Origin: Amphibacillus marinus
GTDB taxonomy: Bacteria; Bacillota; Bacilli; Bacillales; Amphibacillaceae
DNA length: 64,000 nucleotides
Direction of reading: 5' to 3'
NCBI RefSeq assembly: GCF_900110345.1
Contig: NZ_FODJ01000001.1
Location: 558,001-622,000, forward strand
Part shown: positions 18,672 through 27,646 of the stretch, piece by piece
Layout: each line of letters starts with the position of its first letter
Position numbering within the stretch: position 1 is the stretch's first letter
Notes under the pieces: model-generated
Seen by the model: only the letters and a program-made list of their open reading frames with translations
Told to the model about the DNA's origin: nothing
Database searches by the model: none
Position numbers and translations under genes: made by a program

Positions 18672-19817
18672 TTGGCATATTGCCCATCTTGTGGAGCAAG
18701 AGTAAATGATCATGAGCTATTTTGCGTAACATGTGGGGGGAAATTACCTCAAGATCTCTATGAACGAATCGGTGAGAAAAAGCGATTTTCACAAGTATTT
18801 AAATTACCACTTATTAGTTTGGTCATTGTCATTGTCATTGCTATCGGTGTTGGGATATTCTCATATTTTCAAAGAGAGCAAGCCCAAGGCTATTATGAAA
18901 ATGCAGAGGAAGCTATTTGGGAAGGTGACTACCAACTTGCCTTCCAGTTTGCAACTGACGCACTAAACAAACATAGTCAATTCCCTGAAGCAGTAATACT
19001 GCAACAATTCTCTGCGTTAGCCTTCTCCACCCTTGACGATATTGAGCAAACTGAAGGCTTTCAGGACAAAGTCCAGCTAATTCAACAGACACAGACAGAG
19101 TTGGATCTTTATCAAGGGGAAATTGCAACAGATTTCCAAGAGCTGCTTAGGCAACAGCTTTCTACAATCCAGCTAACCTCAATTCAACAGAAGCTTGATG
19201 GTCAACCGGATCCAGAGGATTTGCCTGCAATATTGTGGGAAGCAGAAGGCATTCAAGGTCCAGATGGTTATGAATTTGTTCAAACTATCCGAAATCAGAT
19301 TAGTGCCTATACCTTAAGTCAAGCGAATCATTTATTGCAAGGAAACCAGTTTTCAGAAGCAAAAACACTAGTTGAAAATGGACTTTATTATATTCCTAAT
19401 GATGAAAAGCTACAAAGTCTCCTTGCGAACATTAAAACTGAACAGGCTAGTTTTCAATTCGACTTGGAAACACGAATGGAGCAAGCCTTCTCTGCTTATG
19501 AACAAGAAGTGGAAATTAATCAAAATCAAGCGATTGACCTCATCGACATTTCTTTTGTAGAAACAGAACAAGGTCATTTAACTGTATCAGGAGAACTGAC
19601 CAGCGTAGCGACCGTTCCAATTTCAACTATTCAAGTGCATTTCCATTTACTTGATCATAACGATGAAATCCTTGAAGACAACCAAGTTTTTGTTCACCCC
19701 GATATACTTTATCCAGGTGAGAATGGACAATTTGATTTTACTTACTTTGATACCGACCTCTATGATGCTGTCAGTGAGGTTAAAATGGTATCAATAACAT
19801 GGTTAGTAAACGAATAG
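18672..19817 (+). CDS. Zinc-ribbon membrane-anchored protein with TPR-like and Ig-like regions
   Basis: From the TTG at 18672 (381 residues) the protein starts AYCPSCGARV and a second CVTCGGK pair, forming a four-cysteine zinc ribbon in the cytoplasm. A transmembrane helix follows (SLVIVIVIAIGVGIFSYF, about residues 50-68). The large outer part has helical, TPR-like segments with YYENAEEAIWEGDYQLA and NHLLQGNQFSEAKTLVENGL. The last 90 residues look like a beta-sandwich of the FxLYD type. AGGTG lies seven bases before the TTG; a GTG at 18663 would add three residues. The architecture recalls TcaA/YvbJ-like envelope sensors. The exact role is unknown. Confidence 0.7.
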   Translation: MAYCPSCGARVNDHELFCVTCGGKLPQDLYERIGEKKRFSQVFKLPLISLVIVIVIAIGVGIFSYFQREQAQGYYENAEEAIWEGDYQLAFQFATDALNKHSQFPEAVILQQFSALAFSTLDDIEQTEGFQDKVQLIQQTQTELDLYQGEIATDFQELLRQQLSTIQLTSIQQKLDGQPDPEDLPAILWEAEGIQGPDGYEFVQTIRNQISAYTLSQANHLLQGNQFSEAKTLVENGLYYIPNDEKLQSLLANIKTEQASFQFDLETRMEQAFSAYEQEVEINQNQAIDLIDISFVETEQGHLTVSGELTSVATVPISTIQVHFHLLDHNDEILEDNQVFVHPDILYPGENGQFDFTYFDTDLYDAVSEVKMVSITWLVNE

Positions 19818-19833
19818 ATTGTGAGGCTAAGTA

Positions 19834-20958
19834 ATGAAAAACAGGCAACGTGCATTTATTGGATTTTTATGCTTCCTTATCTTAACGATAGGATTAGGAA
19901 TGAATTATTGGCTGTTAACTTATCTGGAACGCCAGACCATTTATGCCGAGCATTCAATTCTTCAATATAGCGAATCAAGTTCTGATGTAACTGATCTACA
20001 ACATATCATTCATGAGTCACAAAAAAATGTTGTTCAGATTAACGTTGAAACTGAAAATTCAAGTCGAGTCGGTTCTGGCTTTCTGTACAACACCAGAGGA
20101 GATATCGTAACCAATCAACATGTTATTAAAGATGCAAAGTCCATTAACATAACCATGTCTAATGCCGAAACCTATCCAGCAGCGATCGTAGGTTTTGATG
20201 TTGAAAAAGATATTGCCGTAATCCGAGTTCCACAACTTATTAATCAACAACCCATTCATTTAAATACGACAGAGAAATTGCTTCCTGGTGCCGAAATTAT
20301 AGCAGTAGGTAGTCCTTTAGGTCTGCAACATTCTGTAACGGTAGGAATTATTTCAGGAGTTGACCGCTCTTTCTCTATTAATGAAGCGTCTTACGAGAAC
20401 GTCTATCAAATCTCTGCGACAATTACCCATGGCAATAGTGGCGGACCTTTAATTGATCGAAAAACTGGCAAAGTGGTGGCGATTAATTCAGCTGGCTACG
20501 AGGATAGTGATATTGGCTTTAGCATTCCGATAACGGACATCATTGATGACATTACGGAGTGGTCCACATCAACTGATAATGGTTCACTTACCTTCCCTAG
20601 TTCGATTATTAGACAAGATAAAAACATTAATGCCTTAACCGAAGATGCAATGTACCTCGTTCAATACTTTATTGAGAGCATTGCGATGCATGATTATATT
20701 AACGCATATACGCTACTTGGAAGTGCTTTGCAGAGCGATATTGATTATCCAAGCTTCCGGTCAAGATATTTGCAACTGGTCGATTTAACCATTTTCGGTG
20801 ATATTGAAGCACATACTGACAGGGACACGATTAGTTTGCAATTAAAGTTAAACTACAGCTTAGCTCAAGCTAATGACGAAAGTACCCTTATCCAATATCG
20901 TTTTATCGTCGGATACGAGAATGACCAATTAAAGATACTTGAGTATGAATTAGAGTAG
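19834..20958 (+). CDS. HtrA-like membrane-anchored serine protease without PDZ domain
   Basis: This 374-residue protein has one N-terminal membrane helix (residues 8-30) and a trypsin-like protease domain outside the cell. The catalytic triad is His96 (VTNQHVIKDA), Asp126 (EKDIAVIRV) and Ser202 (THGNSGGPL). Where HtrA has a PDZ domain, this protein has about 120 residues with a helical and beta pattern resembling an NTF2-like fold (YLVQYFIESIAMHDYINAY). It is 16 bases after the zinc-ribbon gene. A quality-control or regulated-proteolysis role at the envelope is inferred from the domain only. Confidence 0.85.
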   Translation: MKNRQRAFIGFLCFLILTIGLGMNYWLLTYLERQTIYAEHSILQYSESSSDVTDLQHIIHESQKNVVQINVETENSSRVGSGFLYNTRGDIVTNQHVIKDAKSINITMSNAETYPAAIVGFDVEKDIAVIRVPQLINQQPIHLNTTEKLLPGAEIIAVGSPLGLQHSVTVGIISGVDRSFSINEASYENVYQISATITHGNSGGPLIDRKTGKVVAINSAGYEDSDIGFSIPITDIIDDITEWSTSTDNGSLTFPSSIIRQDKNINALTEDAMYLVQYFIESIAMHDYINAYTLLGSALQSDIDYPSFRSRYLQLVDLTIFGDIEAHTDRDTISLQLKLNYSLAQANDESTLIQYRFIVGYENDQLKILEYELE

Positions 20959-20976
20959 GAAAAGGATCGTGATATT

Positions 20977-21723
20977 ATGATTAAACAAAGCGTTATCCTG
21001 ATTGGAATTTCCTTATTAGTTTTAATAGCTTGTAGTAATAAACAACCCGTCATTGTTCAAGAAGAGTTAAACGAGCATGCTGAAGAATCAACGGAGCTCA
21101 TCGAAGAGGAAATTGATTCTGGTGAAGAGGAAAGCGATATTCAGCAGTTTGTTGAATTTACTTTAATTGATCGACAAATTTCATTGCATATTGATCAAAT
21201 CCCAATTATCTCTAATTATTTAGCACAACATCGCGATCGTAATCAAGCTATTAACGAGATGCAGTTAACTCAGATTAATGAAGAAGGATTTGAATCATTG
21301 TTTCTACTTAATTTTGCCTGTCAAGATAATGCTTGTAGTAATTTGCTTTTAAATACAGACACGGAGCAGTCAAAGCTATTAGCCGATCAATCAGATATTT
21401 TAGCTATCCAGCCATCACCTGATCGTTCAAAGTTATTGATTACCTATCAACGGCCGCAAAGTTTGCAGGAATGGGATCTAAATCGCCTCATGGTTTTTGA
21501 CCTTGATAGCTGGTCTGAAGTAAAGCTAACTTCAGACAACCTTACTTTGACTGGTTTTCAAACGTTTCAATGGCCGATCTTCTCAGCTGAATGGCAAGAT
21601 GACGAAAATATTCAAATAGAAATTCCAAACGTAAATCAACCTGACAGTGAATCACTAACAGAGTGGTTCGAGTCTGAGGAGCAAGAACTCCAGTTTCATA
21701 TTCTTTATTTAACGACTAATTAA
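20977..21723 (+). CDS. Putative lipoprotein, function unknown
   Basis: This 248-residue protein has a lipoprotein signal with lipobox LVLIAC (Cys20), then an acidic Glu-rich spacer (residues about 28-55) and a globular region. It contains two close cysteines, ACQDNACSN, and a beta-rich second half (ILAIQPSPDRSKLLITYQ, LMVFDLDSWSEV) suggestive of beta-propeller blades. It starts 18 bases after the protease and is the last gene of the set, before a terminator. No family is recognised. Confidence 0.65.
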   Translation: MIKQSVILIGISLLVLIACSNKQPVIVQEELNEHAEESTELIEEEIDSGEEESDIQQFVEFTLIDRQISLHIDQIPIISNYLAQHRDRNQAINEMQLTQINEEGFESLFLLNFACQDNACSNLLLNTDTEQSKLLADQSDILAIQPSPDRSKLLITYQRPQSLQEWDLNRLMVFDLDSWSEVKLTSDNLTLTGFQTFQWPIFSAEWQDDENIQIEIPNVNQPDSESLTEWFESEEQELQFHILYLTTN

Positions 21724-21785
21724 TACCATGCTTTGGAATGCATCATAGAACAACTTCACAAATAAGAAATTGCCCCTCAAAAATG

Positions 21786-21814
21786 AAACTGCCTTTATCA
21801 GGCAGTTTTTTTTT
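21786..21814 (+). terminator. Intrinsic terminator closing the 18.1-21.7 kb cluster
   Basis: AAACTGCCT (21786-21794) pairs perfectly with AGGCAGTTT (21800-21808) over a five-base loop and is followed by T residues to 21814. Confidence 0.9.
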
Positions 21815-21866
21815 GCATAAAAAACGCTTTAAATCAAAACCTATCTTAAAAAGAGGTGAAGATTTT

Positions 21867-22322
21867 ATGCAGAAAAGTAAATCATGTAATATGCTCGTGG
21901 TATGGCTAAGTTTGCTCGTTCTTACGGGCTGTCAAACGGGACAAACACTTGATAATCAATCAGATAATCCTTTGGCGGCTAAGCAAACAAATTATTCCGT
22001 GATTGACCAAGACACTTTGAACGGAGATATTTACAATCAGTTTGAAGACATCGTGGATGTAACAAGCATCTCAAATAATGACGAGCTTATTATGGCTATT
22101 AAGGTTGATCAACTTGCTCAGTTTAACGAGCAAAAAATTGCCAAAGAAGTCCAATCATACCTTAAGAAATCAAATGAGGACATTAAACCAAAAGTGTCAT
22201 CTGACCTAAAAATCTATATTGAAATTGATCGCTTAAAGCAACAGCTTGCGGATCAGGATCTATCAAAAAGCGACTTCGATAAGCTCTTTGATGAAATTAT
22301 TCAGCTTATAGAAGGCAAATAA
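21867..22322 (+). CDS. Putative sporulation lipoprotein (YhcN/YlaJ-like) preceding spoVAC
   Basis: From the ATG at 21867, preceded by AAGAGGTGA, this is a 151-residue lipoprotein with signal and lipobox LVLTGC. The body has the pattern of a small alpha/beta domain: DIVDVTSISNNDELIMAIKV, then a helix, then LKIYIEIDRLKQQL. That pattern resembles YhcN/YlaJ-type spore lipoproteins, but the match is weak. It is only 16 bases from spoVAC, and such lipoproteins do accompany some spoVA operons. Co-expression in the forespore is inferred. Confidence 0.6.
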   Translation: MQKSKSCNMLVVWLSLLVLTGCQTGQTLDNQSDNPLAAKQTNYSVIDQDTLNGDIYNQFEDIVDVTSISNNDELIMAIKVDQLAQFNEQKIAKEVQSYLKKSNEDIKPKVSSDLKIYIEIDRLKQQLADQDLSKSDFDKLFDEIIQLIEGK

Positions 22323-22338
22323 GACAAGGAGGAGCATT

Positions 22339-22800
22339 ATGCTACAAATAAAGAAGGATGACTATCAGAATTTAGTTTCTGCTCATGATCAAAAACGACC
22401 TATTTTAAAAAACTGCTTAAAAGCTTTTTTTGTAGGAGGATTTATCTGCGTAATCGGTCAAGGGATTAGCTTTTTTTACATGTATGTCTTTGATTTTACT
22501 GAAGAAACAGTTGGTGACCCTACTGTTGCTACCTTAATATTTATTACCATGTTATTAACAGGATTTGGCGTATACGACAAAATTGCACAATTCTCTGGTG
22601 CAGGTACAGCTGTTCCGGTTACTGGGTTTGGCAACGCTGTTATTTCTGCAGCAATGGAACACCGAACAGAGGGTTTTGTTCAAGGTGTTGGTGCTAACAT
22701 GTTTAAACTAGCTGGATCGGTCATTTTATTTGGCGTCTTTTCAGCCTTCATTGTCGCATTAATTAAAACAGCGCTAATGGAGTTTGGAGTGATAGGATGA
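22339..22800 (+). CDS. spoVAC: Stage V sporulation protein AC
   Basis: This 153-residue inner-membrane protein of the spore helps move dipicolinic acid into the developing spore and out on germination; SpoVAC can act as a mechanosensitive channel. Membrane segments and the conserved stretches FFVGGFICVIGQ, GAGTAVPVTGFGNAV and EGFVQGVGANMFKLAG are typical. AAGGAGG precedes the ATG. Its last four bases (ATGA) overlap the start of spoVAD. Confidence 0.95.
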   Translation: MLQIKKDDYQNLVSAHDQKRPILKNCLKAFFVGGFICVIGQGISFFYMYVFDFTEETVGDPTVATLIFITMLLTGFGVYDKIAQFSGAGTAVPVTGFGNAVISAAMEHRTEGFVQGVGANMFKLAGSVILFGVFSAFIVALIKTALMEFGVIG

Positions 22801-23807
22801 AAATAGGAAAACAGAGCTGGCTTTATCAGAATAAGCCTCGCCTATTATCAACCGGAACAGCGGCGGGTCCGTTTGAAGGCAAAGGTAATATTGCAGATTA
22901 TATTGACTTAATTCATAAAGATCTCTATATGGCCCAACCTAGCTTTGAGCAAGCACATCAACAATTAATAGAGGATGCCTGTAAATTAACGGTCCAGAAT
23001 GCAGAGCTACGATTTGCAGATATTGATTTTTTTATTGGTGGTGACTTAATTAATCAGCTAACACCCACCAACTTTGCAGCTCGATCCAACCACATACCTT
23101 TTTTAGGGATATCAAATGCATGCGCTACCTCAGCTGCCGCCCTAGCAATGGCGGGCTTAATCGTAAATAGTGACGGAGCTCAGCATATTTTAACAGGAGC
23201 TTCAAGTCATTACGCAGCTGTCGAAAAACAGTTTCGATACCCTACCGAGTATGGAGCACAAAAACCACCAAGTTCACAATGGACGGTTACAGGAGCAGGA
23301 ATTGGTTTAGTTAGTAAAAACGGTAATGGCCCCTACCTTGCTCGTGCAACAATTGGCAAGGTAATGGATTTAAACCAGAAAGATCCCTTTAATATGGGGG
23401 CTGCTATGGCTCCTGCTGCTGCTGATACCATCTTAAATCACTTTAATGATCATAAGCTTGCCGTCAATTATTACGATCTCATTGTTTCAGGAGATTTAGG
23501 ACAAATAGGGCGATCAATTACAATCGATTTGTTAAGAAGTAATGGCTTAAATATCCAAGCTGATAAATTTATTGATTCTGGACTTTCAATTTATGCGGAT
23601 AATCAGAATGTCTTTTCTGGTGGGAGTGGAGCTGGTTGCTCTGCACTTTACTTATATAGTAAGCTTTATCAACAGCTTAAGACTTGTAAACTTAATAAAG
23701 TTCTTTTTGTTGCAACAGGTGCTTTACTATCACCACTATCAACTTTACAAAAGCAATCTATTCCGGTTATTGCACATGCGGTAGCACTAGAAAGCGGGGC
23801 GATTTGA
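22797..23807 (+). CDS. spoVAD: Stage V sporulation protein AD
   Basis: This 336-residue soluble protein associates with the SpoVA membrane complex and binds dipicolinic acid; the fold is thiolase-like. Characteristic segments are STGTAAGPFEGKG, IGGDLINQLTPTNFAAR, GISNACATSAAALA, TGASSHYAAVEKQFRYP and QWTVTGAG. It overlaps spoVAC by four bases and abuts spoVAE, indicating tight translational coupling. Confidence 0.95.
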   Translation: MKIGKQSWLYQNKPRLLSTGTAAGPFEGKGNIADYIDLIHKDLYMAQPSFEQAHQQLIEDACKLTVQNAELRFADIDFFIGGDLINQLTPTNFAARSNHIPFLGISNACATSAAALAMAGLIVNSDGAQHILTGASSHYAAVEKQFRYPTEYGAQKPPSSQWTVTGAGIGLVSKNGNGPYLARATIGKVMDLNQKDPFNMGAAMAPAAADTILNHFNDHKLAVNYYDLIVSGDLGQIGRSITIDLLRSNGLNIQADKFIDSGLSIYADNQNVFSGGSGAGCSALYLYSKLYQQLKTCKLNKVLFVATGALLSPLSTLQKQSIPVIAHAVALESGAI

Positions 23808-24158
23808 GTGGTCTTTTTATGGGCTTTCATTGTAGGTGGCATTATTTGTGTCATCGGTCAATTAATTATGGATATCTTCAAGAAGACACCTGGCTTTACC
23901 CTTAGCTTACTTGTCGTCCTTGGTGCAATTTTAGATGGATTTGGTCTTTACGAGCCACTTGTTGATTTCGCCGGTGCCGGAGCGACTGTTCCTATTACAA
24001 GCTTTGGTAATGCTCTTGTGCATGGCGCTTTGCTTGAGGCTGAAAAAAGCGGCATGATTGGCGTAATTACCGGAATGTTCGAAGTAACAAGTTCCGGAAT
24101 TTCTGCAGCAATTATCTTTGGTATGATTGGTGCATTGTTGTTCAAACCTAAAGGTTAA
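23808..24158 (+). CDS. spoVAE: Stage V sporulation protein AE (AEb type)
   Basis: This 116-residue membrane protein completes the SpoVA channel set. It resembles SpoVAC in its conserved core (FIVGGIICVIGQLIMD, GAGATVPITSFGNALVHGA). The GTG at 23808 directly follows the spoVAD stop, with GGGGCG just upstream. No spoVAA, spoVAB, spoVAEa or spoVAF follows; a hairpin and a convergent gene come next. Confidence 0.93.
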   Translation: MVFLWAFIVGGIICVIGQLIMDIFKKTPGFTLSLLVVLGAILDGFGLYEPLVDFAGAGATVPITSFGNALVHGALLEAEKSGMIGVITGMFEVTSSGISAAIIFGMIGALLFKPKG

Positions 24159-24159
24159 A

Positions 24160-24202
24160 ATGATTCTCCCGGCATACGGTTTAGCGATGCTGGGAGAATC
24201 AT
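24160..24202. terminator. Strong hairpin between convergent spoVAE and the YogA-like gene
   Basis: Arms of 16 bases (24160-24175 and 24187-24202) pair completely, allowing one G-T, over an 11-base loop. There is no clear T run, but the stable stem and position between convergent stops suggest a bidirectional terminator. Confidence 0.7.
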
Positions 24203-24211
24203 AAGTTATTG

Positions 24212-25198
24212 CTATTCTTTGATAATTTTAACTGAGATATTACCAAATTGCTTACCATGTTTTAAGTGTTCAAAAGCCTGACCAAAGCTTTCAAAGGCAT
24301 ACACCGAGTCTACAACTGGCCTAATTGAATGTTGTTCAATAAAAGTAAGCATCTCTCTAAGTTCTTCTCTACTCCCTAATGTCGACCCGATAATTTGCTG
24401 TTGGGCATAGAAGAAATTCCGAACATTGAAGGTCACGTTATCCTCTGTGGTAGCACCAAATGTCACGAGAGTTCCCCCTGGCTTTAATACTTCCAGTGAA
24501 CGGTGAAAGGTAGCATATCCAATGCTATCAATGACTAAATCAATTTGTCGATTAGCGATACATCCCTTCCAGTCTTGATTTGTATCAATTACCAAATCGG
24601 CCCCTAACTGTTCAGCACGGGCTCTTTTTTCTGCCGAACGAGATGACGCAATGACATTTGCACCAGCAGCTTTTGCAAATTGAAGCAAAAAGGTAGCGAC
24701 ACCACTGCCAATCCCAGGAATAAATACAGTCTGATTAGGCGCTAATTTACCCTTGGTAAATAAGGCACGATAAGCCGTTAATGCTGCCAATGCTAATACA
24801 GAAGCTTCATCCCAGGCAAGATAGCTTGGCATCGGCTCTACCCAGCGTTGATCAACAAGGTAGTATTCTGCAAATGTTCCATGGCTAGGATAACCTACTA
24901 TTTCAAGTGTTTCTGGAGCAGCACTTGTGTTCATTTCCCAACCCATTCCTGGGTTAACAATCACACGATCTCCTTTCTTAAATTTCCTCACCGCTGAACC
25001 GATCTCTTCAACTATACCAACACCATCAGAACCTAATATAACGGGTTCTGGCTGCTCACCTCGTCGAGCTGGAATCATTAAGTCACGTCGATTTAGACCA
25101 ACACTATGCATTTTAATTAACAACTGGCCAACTGAAACGGATGGCTTGTTCATCTCCATGCTAAGTATTTGCGTGCCTTTATGTACAAATGCTTTCAT
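24212..25198 (-). CDS. Medium-chain zinc-free alcohol dehydrogenase/quinone oxidoreductase (YogA-like)
   Basis: This 328-residue protein belongs to the medium-chain dehydrogenase/reductase superfamily. An N-terminal GroES-like domain (VGLNRRDL, ILGSDGVGIVEEIG, GDRVIVNP) precedes a Rossmann NAD(P) domain with the modified glycine motif GIGSGVATFLLQFAKAAGA. Cysteine zinc ligands of true alcohol dehydrogenases are absent. It resembles B. subtilis YogA throughout; the substrate is unknown. It starts 26 bases after the M3 peptidase gene on the same strand. Confidence 0.82.
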   Translation of the reverse strand: MKAFVHKGTQILSMEMNKPSVSVGQLLIKMHSVGLNRRDLMIPARRGEQPEPVILGSDGVGIVEEIGSAVRKFKKGDRVIVNPGMGWEMNTSAAPETLEIVGYPSHGTFAEYYLVDQRWVEPMPSYLAWDEASVLALAALTAYRALFTKGKLAPNQTVFIPGIGSGVATFLLQFAKAAGANVIASSRSAEKRARAEQLGADLVIDTNQDWKGCIANRQIDLVIDSIGYATFHRSLEVLKPGGTLVTFGATTEDNVTFNVRNFFYAQQQIIGSTLGSREELREMLTFIEQHSIRPVVDSVYAFESFGQAFEHLKHGKQFGNISVKIIKE

Positions 25199-25223
25199 AT
25201 CACATACACCTCTTATAGTTCAT

Positions 25224-27005
25224 TTATTGTGACTTGGTTAATGTTAAGAATAAGTTAATGTCTTCAGTACACAAATCAATAGCTCCTTGCCAAAATGACT
25301 CAGTTGATAAGTCTACACTCAAGTGCTTTTGGGCTAAGTCTTCAACAGTCATTTTCCCAGTATCACGAAGTAAGCAATCATAGAAGCTTTCAAATTGTGC
25401 AGGCTCTTTTTTGGCAAAAGCATAGATCCCTAAACTAAATAAATAACCAAATGTATATGGGAAATTATAAAACGGCACATCCGTAATATAAAAATGTAGT
25501 TTTGATGCCCAGAATGATGGATCATACTGATCAAGTTGATCATCGTATGCTTCGCGCTGTGCCTCTTCCATAAGCTGATTCAATTGACCTGCTGAAACAT
25601 AACCCACTTTTCTTAATTCATAGAAGCGCGTTTCAAACAAGAAACGTGCGTGAATGTTCATAAAGAATGCTACACTTCTTTGAATTTTATCCTCAACAAG
25701 GCTAATTTGTTCTTCCAATGACTTTGCTTGTTTAACAGCGGAGTCGGCAACAATCAGCTCGGCCAAAGTTGAAGCAGTCTCTGCAACATTCATCGCATAA
25801 TTTTGATTCAAGGGATCCAGATCATCCAGCACATACTGATGATAACCATGACCTAGTTCATGTGCTAAAGTGGCTACGTTCGATGCACTTCCCGAATAGG
25901 TCATGAATATTCTAGTCTGCTTACTTTTTGGAAAGCTTGTGCAAAAGCCGCCAGGTCGTTTCCCACTCCGGTCCTCAGCTTCAATCCAATTGTTCTCAAA
26001 AGCCTTGACGGCGTAGTCCGCCATTTTTGGACTTATTTTACCGAATTGCTCAACAATATTTTCAGCAGCTTGCTGGTAACCGATAACCTTGGTGTCTTGA
26101 AAAATAGGGGCATCTAGATCATACCAACTTAACTTGGCTATTCCTAGTAGCTTTGCTTTACGGTCAAAATAGTCATGAAAAGCTGATTTGTTCTTAATTA
26201 TTGTCTGCCACATGCTAGCTAATGTACGCTCACTCATGCGGTTATAGGTTAACGGTTCTTTTAAAACAGATTGCCAGTTACGATGCTTATACATTTGCAA
26301 ACGAAAGCCTGCTAGGTGATTTAATGTATCTGCAAAAAGATCAGCATGCTTCTGCCAAGCTTGATCATACTTTTCAAAGGCACGCTTTCTTAAGGTACGG
26401 TCTGGATTATTTAACTGGTTTGCAATTTGACCAACTGATTGCAACTCCCCTTCCCACTCAATCTCCATTCCAGCTACAATGGTATCGTACATTTCCCCCC
26501 AACCATGATAGCCATCAATTGATAAGTCCGTAATAATACTTTCTTCCGCTTCTGACAGCTTTTCTTTTGCTTCCTGACGGTATTCAGCAAGGACAAAATG
26601 AACATCAACTAAGTAACTATCTGCAAGCCATTCTGCCCATTCTTGATCTGGGATCTTCGTTAAGCTAAATGAAAAATAATTCATTTCATTTTTAAAAGCT
26701 GCACTTAGTCGATTTTTTTTGGCAATGAGCTCTTTAACGTGTTTGTCAGTAACGTCCTGTGCCGATAGACAGCTAATAAACGAACTAATCTCACCTAAGA
26801 AAATACCAGATTCTTTTAGGGCATTAATAACAGCTTTAAATGCAGCTAATTGTTTACCTTCATTAAAATAATTCACTTTTTCAGAGAAAGCCACTATTTT
26901 TGCTTCACCTTCTTTTATAAAGCTCTGAAATAAAGTTGAGCTACTACCACCTTGAAAAATTTGTTCCAAATCCCAAGTTTGCTTTAAATCTTGTTTCACT
27001 TTCAT
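25224..27005 (-). CDS. M3 family oligoendopeptidase (PepF/M3B)
   Basis: This cytoplasmic zinc metallopeptidase of about 593 residues degrades short peptides. The active-site helix reads ATLAHELGHGYHQYVL, an HExxH with two zinc-binding histidines; the third ligand is the Glu in AETASTLAELI about 30 residues later. The PepF-type N-terminal helical domain and the GYLFSLGIYAF tail are present. The ATG at 27005 (MKVKQD) sits very close to GAAAGGGG, and a GTG at 26999 has better spacing. A longer frame to 27038 has no ribosome site. Confidence 0.9.
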   Translation of the reverse strand: MKVKQDLKQTWDLEQIFQGGSSSTLFQSFIKEGEAKIVAFSEKVNYFNEGKQLAAFKAVINALKESGIFLGEISSFISCLSAQDVTDKHVKELIAKKNRLSAAFKNEMNYFSFSLTKIPDQEWAEWLADSYLVDVHFVLAEYRQEAKEKLSEAEESIITDLSIDGYHGWGEMYDTIVAGMEIEWEGELQSVGQIANQLNNPDRTLRKRAFEKYDQAWQKHADLFADTLNHLAGFRLQMYKHRNWQSVLKEPLTYNRMSERTLASMWQTIIKNKSAFHDYFDRKAKLLGIAKLSWYDLDAPIFQDTKVIGYQQAAENIVEQFGKISPKMADYAVKAFENNWIEAEDRSGKRPGGFCTSFPKSKQTRIFMTYSGSASNVATLAHELGHGYHQYVLDDLDPLNQNYAMNVAETASTLAELIVADSAVKQAKSLEEQISLVEDKIQRSVAFFMNIHARFLFETRFYELRKVGYVSAGQLNQLMEEAQREAYDDQLDQYDPSFWASKLHFYITDVPFYNFPYTFGYLFSLGIYAFAKKEPAQFESFYDCLLRDTGKMTVEDLAQKHLSVDLSTESFWQGAIDLCTEDINLFLTLTKSQ

Positions 27006-27041
27006 TTCCCCTTTCTTGTTTAAACAAGCTCTATACATTTT

Positions 27042-27500
27042 TTAAAGAAACGGTCGTTTTAACACAAGTGCCTGCTTAAGCTTCTGCTGCATGTCACCAA
27101 TACCTCTTCCACCTATCAACGGAAAGAATAGTCTGTCCTGCTCTTCAAAGGAAGCTTCAACAACCCTTTTGTGCTTTTGACCAGTTAACACAATAATTTT
27201 CTGACAATTCAATAATTCTTTTTCATGTATTTGTGCCTTAAGCTTTTCATTAGAAATAATTGCTTGTTTATTATTCATTCCAAAAGTGAGATCATAATTC
27301 GATGGAATAATCTCATCCCCAAAACAATAACCATGTTTAGCTGACAGTATAACCCAATTATCACAAAATGTTTGCGCATACTGTTTCGTTAACCGATGTA
27401 ATGTTCCGATGTAAGCTTCGTTAACAGTTGCCTGACCAAATGTCGGATTAACATCCCATATTTTCCGCTTCCCACATGGTATAATTGCTAATTCTCGCAC
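27042..27500 (-). CDS. DUF6884-like protein, function unknown
   Basis: From the GTG at 27500, which follows GGAGG at ten bases, this is a 152-residue soluble protein. Near its start is ELAIIPCGKRKIWD, then EAYIGTLHRLTKQYA, WVILSAKHGYCFGDE, YDLTFG and IIVLTGQKHK. The CGKRK, LSAKHG and YDLTF pattern is that of the DUF6884 family, which has a Rossmann-like look and is scattered in bacteria and phages. A frame extends upstream to 27545 without a ribosome site. It is convergent with nothing and is followed closely by the M3 peptidase gene. Confidence 0.6.
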   Translation of the reverse strand: MRELAIIPCGKRKIWDVNPTFGQATVNEAYIGTLHRLTKQYAQTFCDNWVILSAKHGYCFGDEIIPSNYDLTFGMNNKQAIISNEKLKAQIHEKELLNCQKIIVLTGQKHKRVVEASFEEQDRLFFPLIGGRGIGDMQQKLKQALVLKRPFL

Positions 27501-27619
27501 CTTATCGAATCCTCCAAACTGAATGTTATGGTTAGATTTTAGCATGAATAGGTTAACTTAAAAAGGAAATTATCTATCTCAGAAAGCGATAACAATGATG
27601 TTATTTTAAAAATAAAACA

Positions 27620-27634
27620 AAAAGTCAGAAAATT
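27620..27634 (+). promoter_or_regulatory. CodY-box-like site upstream of ilvD
   Basis: The 15-mer AAAAGTCAGAAAATT matches 12 of 15 positions of the CodY consensus AATTTTCWGAAAATT. It ends 12 bases before the -35 of the ilvD promoter. CodY represses branched-chain biosynthesis when isoleucine, leucine, valine and GTP are abundant, so the location is right. Binding is inferred. Confidence 0.6.
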
Positions 27635-27646
27635 TCGCAAAACCTG

